This document shows, piece after piece, positions 7,717-16,025 of a DNA stretch of 64,000 bases; position 1 is the stretch's first letter, and every line of letters begins with the position of its first letter. The position numbers and the translations under genes are program-made. The stretch covers positions 280,503 through 344,502 of the forward strand of contig NZ_OBEK01000004.1 of assembly GCF_900215625.1 (NCBI RefSeq), written 5' to 3'. The notes beneath the pieces are model-generated. The model was not told where the DNA came from. It made no database searches and saw only the letters and a program-made list of their open reading frames with translations. Source of the stretch: Terribacillus aidingensis. Its GTDB lineage: Bacteria > Bacillota > Bacilli > Bacillales > Amphibacillaceae.

Positions 7717-8538
7717 ATGGGGAGTTTTCTTAAACAGCTCGGGCAGCGGGTCGGCAACGATGAAGTAACCGGTCTGTCTGCCCAGCTGGCTTATTTTTTA
7801 CTGCTATCACTATTTCCGTTTATTATCTTCCTTGTGTCCCTGATTGCATTTTTACCAGTCAGTCAGGAAGATATTATGAACACTGTATCTTCATTTGCGC
7901 CAGACTCAACGATGCGGTTGCTGGAGCAGAATATTTCAAGTATCGTCAGTGATCATAATGGCGGTTTATTATCCATTGGTATCTTGGCAACACTGTGGTC
8001 AGCTTCTAACGGAGTTAATGCAATTATTCGGGCATTAAACAAGGCGTATAATGTAGATGAGGAGCGCTCATTCATTGTTGCCAGAGCTGTTGCTGTCGTT
8101 TTAACGATTGCGATGGTATTGGTTATTGCAGTAGCATTTCTGCTGCCGATTTTCGGAAAATCAATTGGTCTTTATATTTTTTCCATTTTTGGGTTAGATG
8201 AAGGGTTTCTTACTGTATGGGAAGCTTTACGCTGGGTAATCTCATTAATTATATTCTTCATCGTGCTGCTTGCACTTTATGTGCTGGCACCAAGTAAGAA
8301 GATATCTATCAAGGAATCCATGGCAGGTGCAGGCTTTGCTGCCGTCTTCTGGATGATTGCATCCTTGTTATTCTCGTTTTATGTAAATAATTTCGGAAAC
8401 TATTCAGCCACCTACGGATCACTTGGTGCTGTCATCGTTCTGATGATTTGGTTCTACTTAACGGGCATTATTATTATTACCGGCGGCGAAATTAACGCTA
8501 TGCTGAATGAAAGGAAAAAAGGAAAGAAGGCCTCCTGA
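7717..8538 (+). CDS. YihY/BrkB family inner-membrane protein
   Basis: A 273-residue polytopic membrane protein of the YihY family (old names BrkB or 'ribonuclease BN', a mis-assignment). It shows the conserved A-Q-L-A-Y-F-L-L-L-S-L-F-P-F start near residue 25, six hydrophobic segments, and the typical G-S-L-G-A-V-I-V-L-M-I-W end near residue 240. The family's molecular role is not known. SD AAGGAGGAG precedes ATG 7717. The terminator directly follows. Confidence 0.88.
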   Translation: MGSFLKQLGQRVGNDEVTGLSAQLAYFLLLSLFPFIIFLVSLIAFLPVSQEDIMNTVSSFAPDSTMRLLEQNISSIVSDHNGGLLSIGILATLWSASNGVNAIIRALNKAYNVDEERSFIVARAVAVVLTIAMVLVIAVAFLLPIFGKSIGLYIFSIFGLDEGFLTVWEALRWVISLIIFFIVLLALYVLAPSKKISIKESMAGAGFAAVFWMIASLLFSFYVNNFGNYSATYGSLGAVIVLMIWFYLTGIIIITGGEINAMLNERKKGKKAS

Positions 8539-8552
8539 CAGGAAGCCTTCTT
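8525..8552. terminator. Bidirectional terminator
   Basis: AGAAGGC pairs with GCCTTCT with an inner CTCC/GGA extension, and T runs occur on both sides. It overlaps the end of the YihY gene and faces the convergent P-type ATPase gene. Confidence 0.75.
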
Positions 8553-8554
8553 TT

Positions 8555-10390
8555 TTATCGCAACAAGCGTAATCCGTTTAATATAACAAGAATTGTACTG
8601 CCTTCATGCCCTACCACGCCAAGCGGTAAGCCGAGAGCCTGACTTACGTTCGCTATAATGAGCAGCATAATCACAGCTACAGAAAATACAACATTTTGCT
8701 TAATCACTCGGCGCATTCTTCGGGATAATTTTATAGCATCCGTAAGCTTACCTAAGTCATTCTTAATCAATACCATATCCGCCGTTTCCAGTGCAGCATC
8801 TGTTCCATTCCCCATGGCAATTCCGATTTGAGCAGTAGCGAGTGCAGGAGCATCATTAATACCATCTCCTACCATGGCAATTGTCCCGTAACTGCTTTCC
8901 AATTCTTTCATAGCGGCAGCTTTTTCCTCCGGCATGCAATTGGCTCGGTATGTCGTAATACCAGCTTCTTTCGCGATAGCGTGCGCAGTTTGTTCATTAT
9001 CACCTGTCAGCATGAGGGTTGCTATCCCTTGCTTGGTTAAAGTGCGGATGGCAGCTTCTGCTTCTGGGCGAATTGTATCTTGCAGGGCGAAAACGGCGAC
9101 TACTTCTTCTTCATTCTCCATATATACAAGAGATTTCCCCGAGTCAGCAAGTTTTCTCGACCTCTCCGCTACATGTTCTTCAATTGCGTTATGCATAAAA
9201 GAAGCATTGCCAATTCGCCATGTCTGTCCCTTCCAAACGCCGTCCATACCTTTTCCGGCGATATCTTTTACTTGCACAGCAGGTTCAGCTGCGTGTGTTT
9301 TTGCATACGCCGCAATCGCTTTTGCGAGGGGATGCGTAGATTGTGATTCAATAGCATAAGCAATCTCTAGTATGACGGAAGAGTCAGCATTGTTCTTCCT
9401 AACAAAGTCTGTCACAGAAGGCCTGCCTACTGTCAGACTGCCGGTTTTATCAAATGCTACAGCTTTCACTTTTCCAAGCGTTTCAAGATGTGTGCCGCCT
9501 TTTACTAAGATGCCGTTTCTGGCTCCTTTTGAAATGGCCGATAAAGTAGCAGGCATGACAGAAGCTACCAATGCGCAAGGAGAGGCAACCACGAGTAAAA
9601 TCATGGCGCGGTAAAACGACTCGGTAAATGTCCAAGTCGAAATAATCGGCGGAACGAGGAAAAGCAGCAAAACGAGAAGTAAGACTGTTTTGACATAAGG
9701 TCCCTCAAATCGTTCAATAAAATGTTGAGCGGGTGATTTTTGGGACTGCGCAGTTTCCACCATAGAAATAATTTGTTGAAACAGTGTTTCTTTGGCGGGC
9801 TTGGTTACACATATTTCTAATACAGCACTTGAATTGACAGTACCCGCAAATACTTCATCGCCTTCTGTCTTTGTTACCGGGATACTTTCTCCGGTAATGG
9901 CACTTTCATCGATACATGTAATTCCTTTCGTAATGATACCGTCGGCAGGAATGCGTTCTCCAGACAGCACGACTACACGGTCATCTACTTGGAGCTGATC
10001 AACCGGGACAACTTCATTGCCAGCATCAGTTAATCTAGTTGCCTCATTCGGCTGAAGAGAAAGAAGTGCATGCAATTCGGCACTGCTTTTGTTCTCGGTG
10101 TATGTCTCTAATGCGCCAGAAAGGGCAAATATAAAGATAAGCAGTGCGCCTTCGAGCCAATGCCCGATAACAGCCGCTCCGATTGCTGCTAAAATCATCA
10201 GCATCTCTACATTTAATTTTCGATCAATAATTGTTTCGGTAATACCTTCTTTGGCCTTGAAGAATCCGCCAATAAGGTAAGCGAAGCAATAAAGTATAAA
10301 TTCGGCATATGTTTCGTGCAGATAGAAATAAGTAAGTAATATAAGAAGACCGCTAAATAAAGCTGCGTTTAACTCGATGTGTTTTTTCAT
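8555..10390 (-). CDS. zosA: PerR-type metal efflux P1B-ATPase (ZosA/PfeT-like)
   Basis: A 611-residue heavy-metal-transporting P-type ATPase without an N-terminal metal-binding domain. Visible motifs: TGES (about 167-170, actuator), S270-P-C intramembrane metal site, phosphorylation site DKTGSLT at Asp314, THPLAKAI, and GDGINDAP. The family consensus is DKTGT; here Ser318 replaces the second Thr. An SPC metal site plus a PerR box upstream match B. subtilis ZosA/PfeT, which exports Fe(II) under peroxide stress. ATG 10390 is preceded by GGAGG at 9 nt. Zn or Co specificity cannot be excluded. Confidence 0.85.
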   Translation of the reverse strand: MKKHIELNAALFSGLLILLTYFYLHETYAEFILYCFAYLIGGFFKAKEGITETIIDRKLNVEMLMILAAIGAAVIGHWLEGALLIFIFALSGALETYTENKSSAELHALLSLQPNEATRLTDAGNEVVPVDQLQVDDRVVVLSGERIPADGIITKGITCIDESAITGESIPVTKTEGDEVFAGTVNSSAVLEICVTKPAKETLFQQIISMVETAQSQKSPAQHFIERFEGPYVKTVLLLVLLLFLVPPIISTWTFTESFYRAMILLVVASPCALVASVMPATLSAISKGARNGILVKGGTHLETLGKVKAVAFDKTGSLTVGRPSVTDFVRKNNADSSVILEIAYAIESQSTHPLAKAIAAYAKTHAAEPAVQVKDIAGKGMDGVWKGQTWRIGNASFMHNAIEEHVAERSRKLADSGKSLVYMENEEEVVAVFALQDTIRPEAEAAIRTLTKQGIATLMLTGDNEQTAHAIAKEAGITTYRANCMPEEKAAAMKELESSYGTIAMVGDGINDAPALATAQIGIAMGNGTDAALETADMVLIKNDLGKLTDAIKLSRRMRRVIKQNVVFSVAVIMLLIIANVSQALGLPLGVVGHEGSTILVILNGLRLLR

Positions 10391-10425
10391 TTTAATCATC
10401 CTCCATGTTTCTATGTAGAAGTTAT

Positions 10426-10484
10426 TTATAATAATTATTACATAATACTAACTACATCATATGTAAGCATTTGATTAAAATCAA
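10426..10484 (-). promoter_or_regulatory. SigA-type promoter with PerR box ahead of the P-type ATPase
   Basis: On the minus strand TTGATT (10484-10479), a 17-nt spacer and TATGAT (10461-10456) form a good SigA promoter. TTATAATAATTATTA at 10426-10440 matches the PerR box TTATAATnATTATAA at 13 of its 14 defined bases. It sits just downstream of the start point, a normal repressor position. perR itself lies in this window. Confidence 0.82.
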
Positions 10485-10508
10485 TATAAAAAAGAAATTA
10501 TTTCAATT

Positions 10509-10583
10509 AAAATGAAACAGGTAATGGAAAAAAATGAAACAGTTAAGAATAATGTTGAAATAGTGGTAATTACCTGTTATCTT
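10509..10583 (+). promoter_or_regulatory. Promoter and repeat elements ahead of the binding-protein genes
   Basis: TTGAAA (10555-10560), a 17-nt spacer and TATCTT (10578-10583) form the promoter. AAAATGAAACAG occurs twice, 21 nt apart (10509 and 10530), and the palindrome GGTAATTACC lies in the spacer. ACAGGTAAT (10517-10525) is repeated in reverse as ATTACCTGT (10569-10577). These look like regulator sites, but I recognise no known regulator. Confidence 0.55.
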
Positions 10584-10627
10584 TTAGGTTATATAAAAAT
10601 AGAACAAGAGGAGAGTGTATTGCCTTT

Positions 10628-11503
10628 ATGAAGAAGAGATTAGCTATTATAGGATCTTTATTTACGATTATGCTTCTTTTAGCTGCTTGCGGGGACAATT
10701 CAGATGGCGGCTCTGAAAGCGCTGACAGCAATGCAGTATGGGAAAGAATTCAAGATGCGGGTAAGCTAGTAGTCGGAACATCCGGAACATTGTATCCTGC
10801 TTCGTATTATCCAGAAGGCTCGGATGAGCTTACAGGTTATGATGTAGAAGTCATCAAAGAAATCGCTAAGCGACTGGACTTAGAAGTGGAATTCAAAACG
10901 TCTGATTTCAGTAATGCGATGGCGTCCGTTCAAAATGGAAGGGTCGATATCGCTGCGAACGATATTGAAATTACTGAAGAACGGCAAGAACAGTTTTCTT
11001 TTACGGAACCATATAAGTATTCCTTTACTTCTATGATTGTCCGAAAGGATGATTTGTCCGGTATTCATAGCCTGGAGGATCTCAAAGGAAAACGTGCCGG
11101 CGGAGAAGCAGCAACGAATCACAGTAAAATAGCAGAGCAGTTAGGAGCAGAGGTTGTTGCATACAATAATGCAGCAAACGATGTATATCTGCGTGATGTA
11201 GACAATGGCCGTACTGATTTAATTATCAATGATTATTATCTGCAGTCATTAGCACTTCAAGCATTTTCTGATTTCAACATTACAATTCATCCCGATTTCA
11301 AGTTTGATCAAATTACGCAGGGAGCGCTGCTGCCAAAAGATGCAACAGAACTAAAAAAACAAATGGACAATGCATTAAATGAGATGCGCGAAGACGGAAC
11401 ATTAACGAAACTGTCTGAGAAGTTCTTTGGCGGAGCAGATGTATCCAAGGAGCCAGAAGAAAATTTGCCAACAGTGAAGGAATTGCTTGAAGAACAAAAA
11501 TAA
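10628..11503 (+). CDS. Amino-acid ABC transporter binding lipoprotein (copy 1)
   Basis: A 291-residue solute-binding lipoprotein. Residues 1-20 are a lipoprotein signal ending in the lipobox L-L-A-A-C (Cys21). The mature part is a SBP_bac_3 domain with G-T-S-G-T-L-Y-P-A near residue 52, G-Y-D-V-E-V-I-K-E-I-A-K-R near 77, and D-V-D-N-G-R-T-D-L-I-I-N near 195. This domain binds polar amino acids or cystine outside the membrane. The next gene is a close paralogue. GAGGAG lies a long 14 nt before the ATG, so initiation may be weak. Confidence 0.87.
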   Translation: MKKRLAIIGSLFTIMLLLAACGDNSDGGSESADSNAVWERIQDAGKLVVGTSGTLYPASYYPEGSDELTGYDVEVIKEIAKRLDLEVEFKTSDFSNAMASVQNGRVDIAANDIEITEERQEQFSFTEPYKYSFTSMIVRKDDLSGIHSLEDLKGKRAGGEAATNHSKIAEQLGAEVVAYNNAANDVYLRDVDNGRTDLIINDYYLQSLALQAFSDFNITIHPDFKFDQITQGALLPKDATELKKQMDNALNEMREDGTLTKLSEKFFGGADVSKEPEENLPTVKELLEEQK

Positions 11504-11529
11504 GGATTTAGAAAAGGAGAAACTTCACG

Positions 11530-12417
11530 ATGAAAAAGCGCATTATAATTCTATGCAGTTTGCTATTCGTCCTTGTGTTAAGTGCTTGTGGTGCTTCGGA
11601 AGTCAAAGAAGGTCATGAGCAAGCTGCTGATGATAAGGTATGGGAAAATATTAAAGAAACAGGCAAGATTACGGTCGGAACTTCTGGAACACTATATCCA
11701 GCAAGTTATTATCCAGAGGGCTCGGATGAAATTTCAGGTTATGATGTAGAAGTAGTAAAAGAAATTGCCAAGCGTTTGAATTTGGAAGTTGAATTTAAAA
11801 CTTCTGACTTCAACAATATGCTTGCTTCCGTACAAAATGGCCGAGTGGATTTGGCAGCCAACGACATTGGCATAACAGAAGAGCGAAAAGAAAAGTTTGC
11901 ATATAGTGAACCGTATAAATACTCTTACACAACGATGATTGTACGAAAAGATGATTTATCAGGTATTGAAAGTTTGTCTGATCTGAAAGGTAAAAAAGCT
12001 GGCGGAGAAGCAACAACTGGGTACAGTAAAATCGCAGAACGTTTAGGTGCCGAAGTGGTAGCTTATGGTAATACAACCAATGATGTGTATTTGCGTGATG
12101 TTGATAACGGCCGTACTGATTTAATCATCAATGATTATTACTTACAATCATTAGCGCTGCAGGCATTCCCGGACTTCAATATTACGATTCATCCTGATTT
12201 CAAATTTGACGGATCTGCTAACGCAGTGATTATGTCGAACGATGCTTCTGAGCTGAAGAAGCAAGTGGACAAAGTTCTTGGTGAAATGAAAGAAGACGGA
12301 ACATTAACGGAGCTCTCGAAAAAGTTCTTTGATGGCGCGGACGTATCGAAGGAGCCAGAAGAAGACATTCCTTCTATTGACGAATTAGTGCAACAGCAGG
12401 AAGACGAAGCAAAATGA
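11530..12417 (+). CDS. Amino-acid ABC transporter binding lipoprotein (copy 2)
   Basis: A 295-residue lipoprotein with lipobox L-V-L-S-A-C and the same SBP_bac_3 domain as its upstream neighbour. Long blocks are identical between the two (for example the Y-L-R-D-V-D-N-G-R-T-D stretch), so they arose by tandem duplication. They differ in the signal peptide, the linker after the lipobox and parts of the second lobe, which suggests altered ligand affinity. AAGGAG precedes the ATG. The permease ATG overlaps its stop codon by 4 nt, implying translational coupling. Confidence 0.87.
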   Translation: MKKRIIILCSLLFVLVLSACGASEVKEGHEQAADDKVWENIKETGKITVGTSGTLYPASYYPEGSDEISGYDVEVVKEIAKRLNLEVEFKTSDFNNMLASVQNGRVDLAANDIGITEERKEKFAYSEPYKYSYTTMIVRKDDLSGIESLSDLKGKKAGGEATTGYSKIAERLGAEVVAYGNTTNDVYLRDVDNGRTDLIINDYYLQSLALQAFPDFNITIHPDFKFDGSANAVIMSNDASELKKQVDKVLGEMKEDGTLTELSKKFFDGADVSKEPEEDIPSIDELVQQQEDEAK

Positions 12418-13103
12418 TGCCGTTTGAGCTAATGGACATAGGCAAATTTTTTGATCCAAGATTAGCTTTGGAAAACCTTCCTTTCATTTTAGAAGGTTTG
12501 CCAATGACAATAGCTGTAGCTTTTGCCGCTATGGCAATCGGGCTGCTCCTGGGCTTCTTTTTAGCGATAGGCCGCAGCTCTAGATTCTTCTTCTTGCGGT
12601 GGCCAACACGTTTCTACATTTCCTTCATGCGAGGAACGCCGATTCTCGTTTTTTTGTTCATCCTGTACCAAGGGCTGCCTGTCGTCCAAATTCAATTGGA
12701 TGCTTTTACGTGTGCAGTACTCGCATTTGGTTTGAATAGCGCTGCATACATTGCGGAAGTGAATCGGGGGGCGCTAAGCAGCATTGCTTACGGTCAATGG
12801 GAATCTTCGTACGCCCTTGGACTGAATTACTGGCAAACGCTGACACGCGTCATTACACCGCAAGCTGTTCGGGTTGCAATGCCGCCGCTGACGAATGTAT
12901 TTCTTGATTTGGTGAAAGCAACAAGTTTGGCTGCAGTTATTACAGTACCGGAGATGTTTCAAAAGGCGCAAATTGTTGCTGGACGAACGTTTGACTCCAT
13001 GACAATGTACATTACGGTAGCGCTGGTATATTGGCCGCTTTGTATTATTATCTCTTATTTCCAGGAGCGGCTGGAGAAGCAATTTTCACGTTATATTAAT
13101 TAA
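12414..13103 (+). CDS. Amino-acid ABC transporter permease
   Basis: A 229-residue membrane permease of the HisM/GlnP type. It has about five hydrophobic segments, R-G-T-P-I-L-V near residue 75 and the ATPase-contact loop A-L-G-L-N-Y-W-Q-T-L with P-Q-A-V-R near 130-150. It is coupled to the second binding protein through an ATGA overlap. No ATP-binding gene follows: a terminator begins 7 nt after the stop. The permease must therefore use an ATPase encoded elsewhere. Confidence 0.87.
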   Translation: MMPFELMDIGKFFDPRLALENLPFILEGLPMTIAVAFAAMAIGLLLGFFLAIGRSSRFFFLRWPTRFYISFMRGTPILVFLFILYQGLPVVQIQLDAFTCAVLAFGLNSAAYIAEVNRGALSSIAYGQWESSYALGLNYWQTLTRVITPQAVRVAMPPLTNVFLDLVKATSLAAVITVPEMFQKAQIVAGRTFDSMTMYITVALVYWPLCIIISYFQERLEKQFSRYIN

Positions 13104-13109
13104 AACAAG

Positions 13110-13140
13110 AGGGATGCGCCCGTTTGGGTGCATCCCTTTT
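13110..13140. terminator. Terminator after the ABC cluster
   Basis: AGGGATGC pairs with GCATCCCT, with an inner CCC/GGG stem and GTTT loop, followed by TTTT. It lies between convergent genes. Confidence 0.85.
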
Positions 13141-14317
13141 ACTGTTGTTGTGCAGCGACTGCACGTCTGGAAAAAATGGCATGAACGAATAAAGTAGTAA
13201 AGATGCCGGCAAAAATGACTGTCATAATAAGAAAGAAGCTGACATGCGGCAGTTTCTCGATAAATACCCCGCTAAGATACGGTCCGCCAAGGCTGCCGAG
13301 ACTAAACGTAATGCTGCAGAGCAGATTGCCTGTAGGCAGCAAATGGCGCGGCGTTAAGTCTGTCATATAACTGATTCCTAGTGAAAATGTGGATCCCAGC
13401 ATCATTCCTGCAGCGAACAAGCAAACCAATAAGGCGGCGTAATGTGCTTCCAAGATGCCAGAAGCGCCGAAACAGATTGTGCCTAGGAGTATGACAGTGA
13501 GCAGCGTATATTTGCGGCCAAATTTATCACTCAGCATACCAAGCGGAATTTGGAACACGATGCCTCCAATGGCAAAGCTCGTTAGCAAAACTGATACCTC
13601 GGAAACACCAATATTCTGGCGAAGCCCATAGATAGGGAAACTGCCATTGAGGGAAGACTCCAAAAAACCATATCCAAGAGGCGGCAGAAATGCGACCCAT
13701 GCATATTTCAACGTTGATCCAAACCGCTGCACAAGTCCTTGCTGATTTGCAGCTTGCGTATTTTGAGACTCTGGAAACTCGTTGCGCAGCTGGAAGAGGG
13801 TAAACCATGCAAGCAAGCAAAGACCGCCAGATAAGATAAATGGCAAGGATTCTGAAATCTTAACCAATGACGTCATTAATGGACCGACGGCAAAACCAAT
13901 TCCAAAAAACAGACCATATATTGAGATATTTCTTCCTCGAGCAGCTTCTGGTGAAGAAGAAGTAATCCATGTCTGCGTGCCGAAATGCAGCGCATTATCT
14001 CCAATCCCGATCAATAAGCGCAGTACAAACCAAAACCAAAAGGATTTCCATAAAGGAAAAGCAAGCAGAGCGACGACAACAAGCAGGCCTCCTGTTATAA
14101 TAACCGGCCGATAACCAAATTTGCGCAATGGTGCCTCCATAAACGGGGATATCGCCAGAATCCCGATGTAAATGGCGATGGCGTTTAGTCCATTCAAGGA
14201 AGAAGACAAACCGTCTTGTTCAAAGATGATAGCAATCAATGGGAGCAAGAGCCCTTGGCTGAAGCCAGAGACCGCAACAATACTGACAAGGATCCAAAAA
14301 CTATAAGCATTTCTCAT
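13139..14317 (-). CDS. MFS transporter
   Basis: A 392-residue major facilitator with twelve predicted membrane segments. The second half has the repeat of the loop motif G-M-L-S-D-K-F-G-R-K-Y (about residues 260-270), and the first half the degenerate P-L-R-K-F-G-Y-R-P. The position beside yfkD matches the B. subtilis yfkF drug-efflux-like gene, but the substrate is unknown. ATG 14317 is chosen for the AGGGG site 9 nt upstream; the longer reading to 14386 has no SD. Confidence 0.85.
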   Translation of the reverse strand: MRNAYSFWILVSIVAVSGFSQGLLLPLIAIIFEQDGLSSSLNGLNAIAIYIGILAISPFMEAPLRKFGYRPVIITGGLLVVVALLAFPLWKSFWFWFVLRLLIGIGDNALHFGTQTWITSSSPEAARGRNISIYGLFFGIGFAVGPLMTSLVKISESLPFILSGGLCLLAWFTLFQLRNEFPESQNTQAANQQGLVQRFGSTLKYAWVAFLPPLGYGFLESSLNGSFPIYGLRQNIGVSEVSVLLTSFAIGGIVFQIPLGMLSDKFGRKYTLLTVILLGTICFGASGILEAHYAALLVCLFAAGMMLGSTFSLGISYMTDLTPRHLLPTGNLLCSITFSLGSLGGPYLSGVFIEKLPHVSFFLIMTVIFAGIFTTLFVHAIFSRRAVAAQQQ

Positions 14318-14454
14318 ATTGTCATTACCCCTGTATGTAAGATAAATTCCCAATTCTACTGTATAGTTTTTCCTTTGAATGGTCAATGAAGCTAGGTTAG
14401 AACAGCGTCAAATGGGGAATATATGCTTTAGAAAGTGAAGAAGAGGTGAGGGAA

Positions 14455-14850
14455 ATGAAGTTAACAATGAAGCAGCATGGTTTTCGGATTGATCTGCCAC
14501 ATCAAACGTTGGATATCGATGGAGATGAGACGTTTGGCATCAGACCCTATCAATTGATGGTGTCCTCAATAGCAGGCTGCAGTGCATCTGTTTTTCGCAA
14601 AGTTATGGAAAAGCAGCGCTTGGAAATAGATGATATGGAAGTTCTGACAGAAGTCGAGCGAGATGAGCAAGCTGCAAACCGCATTACCAAGATTACACTA
14701 ACTTACATTGTGCGCGGTTTTCATTTAGATAAAGAACAGCTGGAGAAAAATCTTCAGCTCGCACATAAAAACTGTTCAATGGTCCAATCCGTCAAGGATA
14801 GTATTGATATCGTAGAACAACTGGAAGTCATCCATCTGAACCATTATTAA
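14455..14850 (+). CDS. OsmC/Ohr family protein
   Basis: A 131-residue OsmC-fold protein. OsmC and Ohr dimers use two cysteines to reduce organic peroxides. Here the likely pair is Cys42 (I-A-G-C-S-A-S) and Cys107 (N-C-S-M-V-Q-S). The sequence P-Y-Q-L-M-V-S-S before Cys42 resembles the YhfA branch more than Ohr. SD AGGTGAGG is placed 4-10 nt before ATG 14455; the GTG at 14446 lies within it. It is a single-gene unit with its own terminator. Confidence 0.83.
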   Translation: MKLTMKQHGFRIDLPHQTLDIDGDETFGIRPYQLMVSSIAGCSASVFRKVMEKQRLEIDDMEVLTEVERDEQAANRITKITLTYIVRGFHLDKEQLEKNLQLAHKNCSMVQSVKDSIDIVEQLEVIHLNHY

Positions 14851-14860
14851 ATGTATAGGA

Positions 14861-14914
14861 AAGCTCCTGTCTTCAGATACTAGGGAAAAATCTGAAAGGC
14901 AGGGGCTTTTCTTT
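14861..14914 (+). terminator. Terminator after the OsmC gene
   Basis: A long imperfect stem (AAGCTCCTGTCTTCAGAT with 14890-14908) is followed by TTTCTTT. Confidence 0.75.
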
Positions 14915-15712
14915 ATGAAATTCACGAGAATCTTAATTGCAATGATGGCGCTGCTCATGCTGACACTTTCCTTTTCAACCACAGGAAAGGCAGATAATGT
15001 ACAAAAGAAGGATCCAACTGAAATTCCGAACCACGTTCTAAATATCTCCAAAGAGAACACCTATCCAAATTCCAATAAAGATCAAATTGTTTTGGAGCCA
15101 AGTGAGCTAGTAAAAGAACTAACGGAAGAAAGCGACATCGTGATTCAAAATCCAGAGCTTATTCGCATTTTGAACGAATCTTCTTTGAAACCATCACCAT
15201 TGGCTATCGGCTACCGAGGTATGATATTTATGGGGCACTGGCCGTTGGAATATACGTCTGAAGAAACAAATATTAACTGGCAATATAAAAAAGTAAATTC
15301 CAATCAAGTGAGCAATGCAGGCGGCGAATCTGCTAAGCAAATGAATTACGAGCAGCAGGAAGAACGCTATGTGAAAGGCGGTTTGACAGCTGAAATCGAA
15401 AATCCAAAAGATATTAAGCTGATGATGCTGCAGCAAGCGCAAAAGAATACCAAGCTTCCTTTATCGTTCCAGACAGTCATTGGGAAAGGAACAAACAAGG
15501 AGAATGAATACGGTGTCCCATTGAATAAAGCGGGCATTCTTACTGCTTATGCACCAGCTGTCAATGAGAAGGGTACGATTACTTTTGGCGAAGTGTATGT
15601 GGAATTAAAAGGCTCGAAGAAACGGATTGTCATTAAGAATGTTACAAAACAGGGAATTGGTGCATGGATTCCAATTCAAGATCATCTATCCTTTACCTTC
15701 AACGTTCAATAA
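14915..15712 (+). CDS. yfkD: YfkD-like exported protein
   Basis: A 265-residue protein with an N-terminal signal peptide (residues 1-27, hydrophobic core M-M-A-L-L-M-L-T-L-S-F). The remainder is hydrophilic and matches my recollection of the YfkD family of Bacilli. Its function is unknown. The genes around it (MFS exporter, SE1561-like gene, pdaA) match the B. subtilis yfj/yfk neighbourhood, supporting the name. The SD is AGGCAGGGG, located in the 3' arm of the upstream terminator, so folding of that hairpin may affect its translation. Confidence 0.75.
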   Translation: MKFTRILIAMMALLMLTLSFSTTGKADNVQKKDPTEIPNHVLNISKENTYPNSNKDQIVLEPSELVKELTEESDIVIQNPELIRILNESSLKPSPLAIGYRGMIFMGHWPLEYTSEETNINWQYKKVNSNQVSNAGGESAKQMNYEQQEERYVKGGLTAEIENPKDIKLMMLQQAQKNTKLPLSFQTVIGKGTNKENEYGVPLNKAGILTAYAPAVNEKGTITFGEVYVELKGSKKRIVIKNVTKQGIGAWIPIQDHLSFTFNVQ

Positions 15713-15733
15713 AATGTATGGGTATGCTATAAT
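15705..15733 (+). promoter_or_regulatory. SigA promoter with extended -10
   Basis: TTCAAT (15705-15710), a 17-nt spacer and TGCTATAAT (-10 at 15728-15733) precede the SE1561-like gene. The -35 lies at the very end of yfkD. Confidence 0.7.
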
Positions 15734-15783
15734 TATGTATACGCTGCATGATAAACTGGCAATACGTTAAAGGAGTTTTAGCC

Positions 15784-15936
15784 TTGACAATTCCAACGAA
15801 TAAAGTAGATGACTTGAAGCAGCGGCTCGCTGCATTCATGGACTATCTTGACAATATGGAACCGGAACAGACATCACTTGATGAGATTGACGAAATGCTC
15901 CGGATGCTTGACGACATGGAGAATAAATTTAAATAA
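15784..15936 (+). CDS. SE1561-family small protein (YfjT-like)
   Basis: A 50-residue acidic helical protein with the pattern I-P-T-N-K-V-D-D-L-K-Q-R-L and S-L-D-E-I-D-E-M-L. It resembles the SE1561/YfjT family found beside pdaA in Bacilli; function unknown. The TTG at 15784 is preferred because AAAGGAG lies 8 nt upstream. A longer reading from ATG 15748 would begin upstream of that SD. Its own promoter and terminator make it a monocistronic unit. Confidence 0.75.
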   Translation: MTIPTNKVDDLKQRLAAFMDYLDNMEPEQTSLDEIDEMLRMLDDMENKFK

Positions 15937-15937
15937 G

Positions 15938-15967
15938 GCCGTGCAGATGCACGGCTTTTGCTATTTT
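15938..15967 (+). terminator. Terminator after the SE1561-like gene
   Basis: GCCGTGCA (15938-15945) pairs with TGCACGGC (15948-15955) and is followed by a T-rich tail. Confidence 0.75.
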
Positions 15968-16025
15968 TTACGTCGCATATTTGCCTTCTGATTAGCGCAC
16001 GCTATGAGTAAGGAGCGTGTGACAA

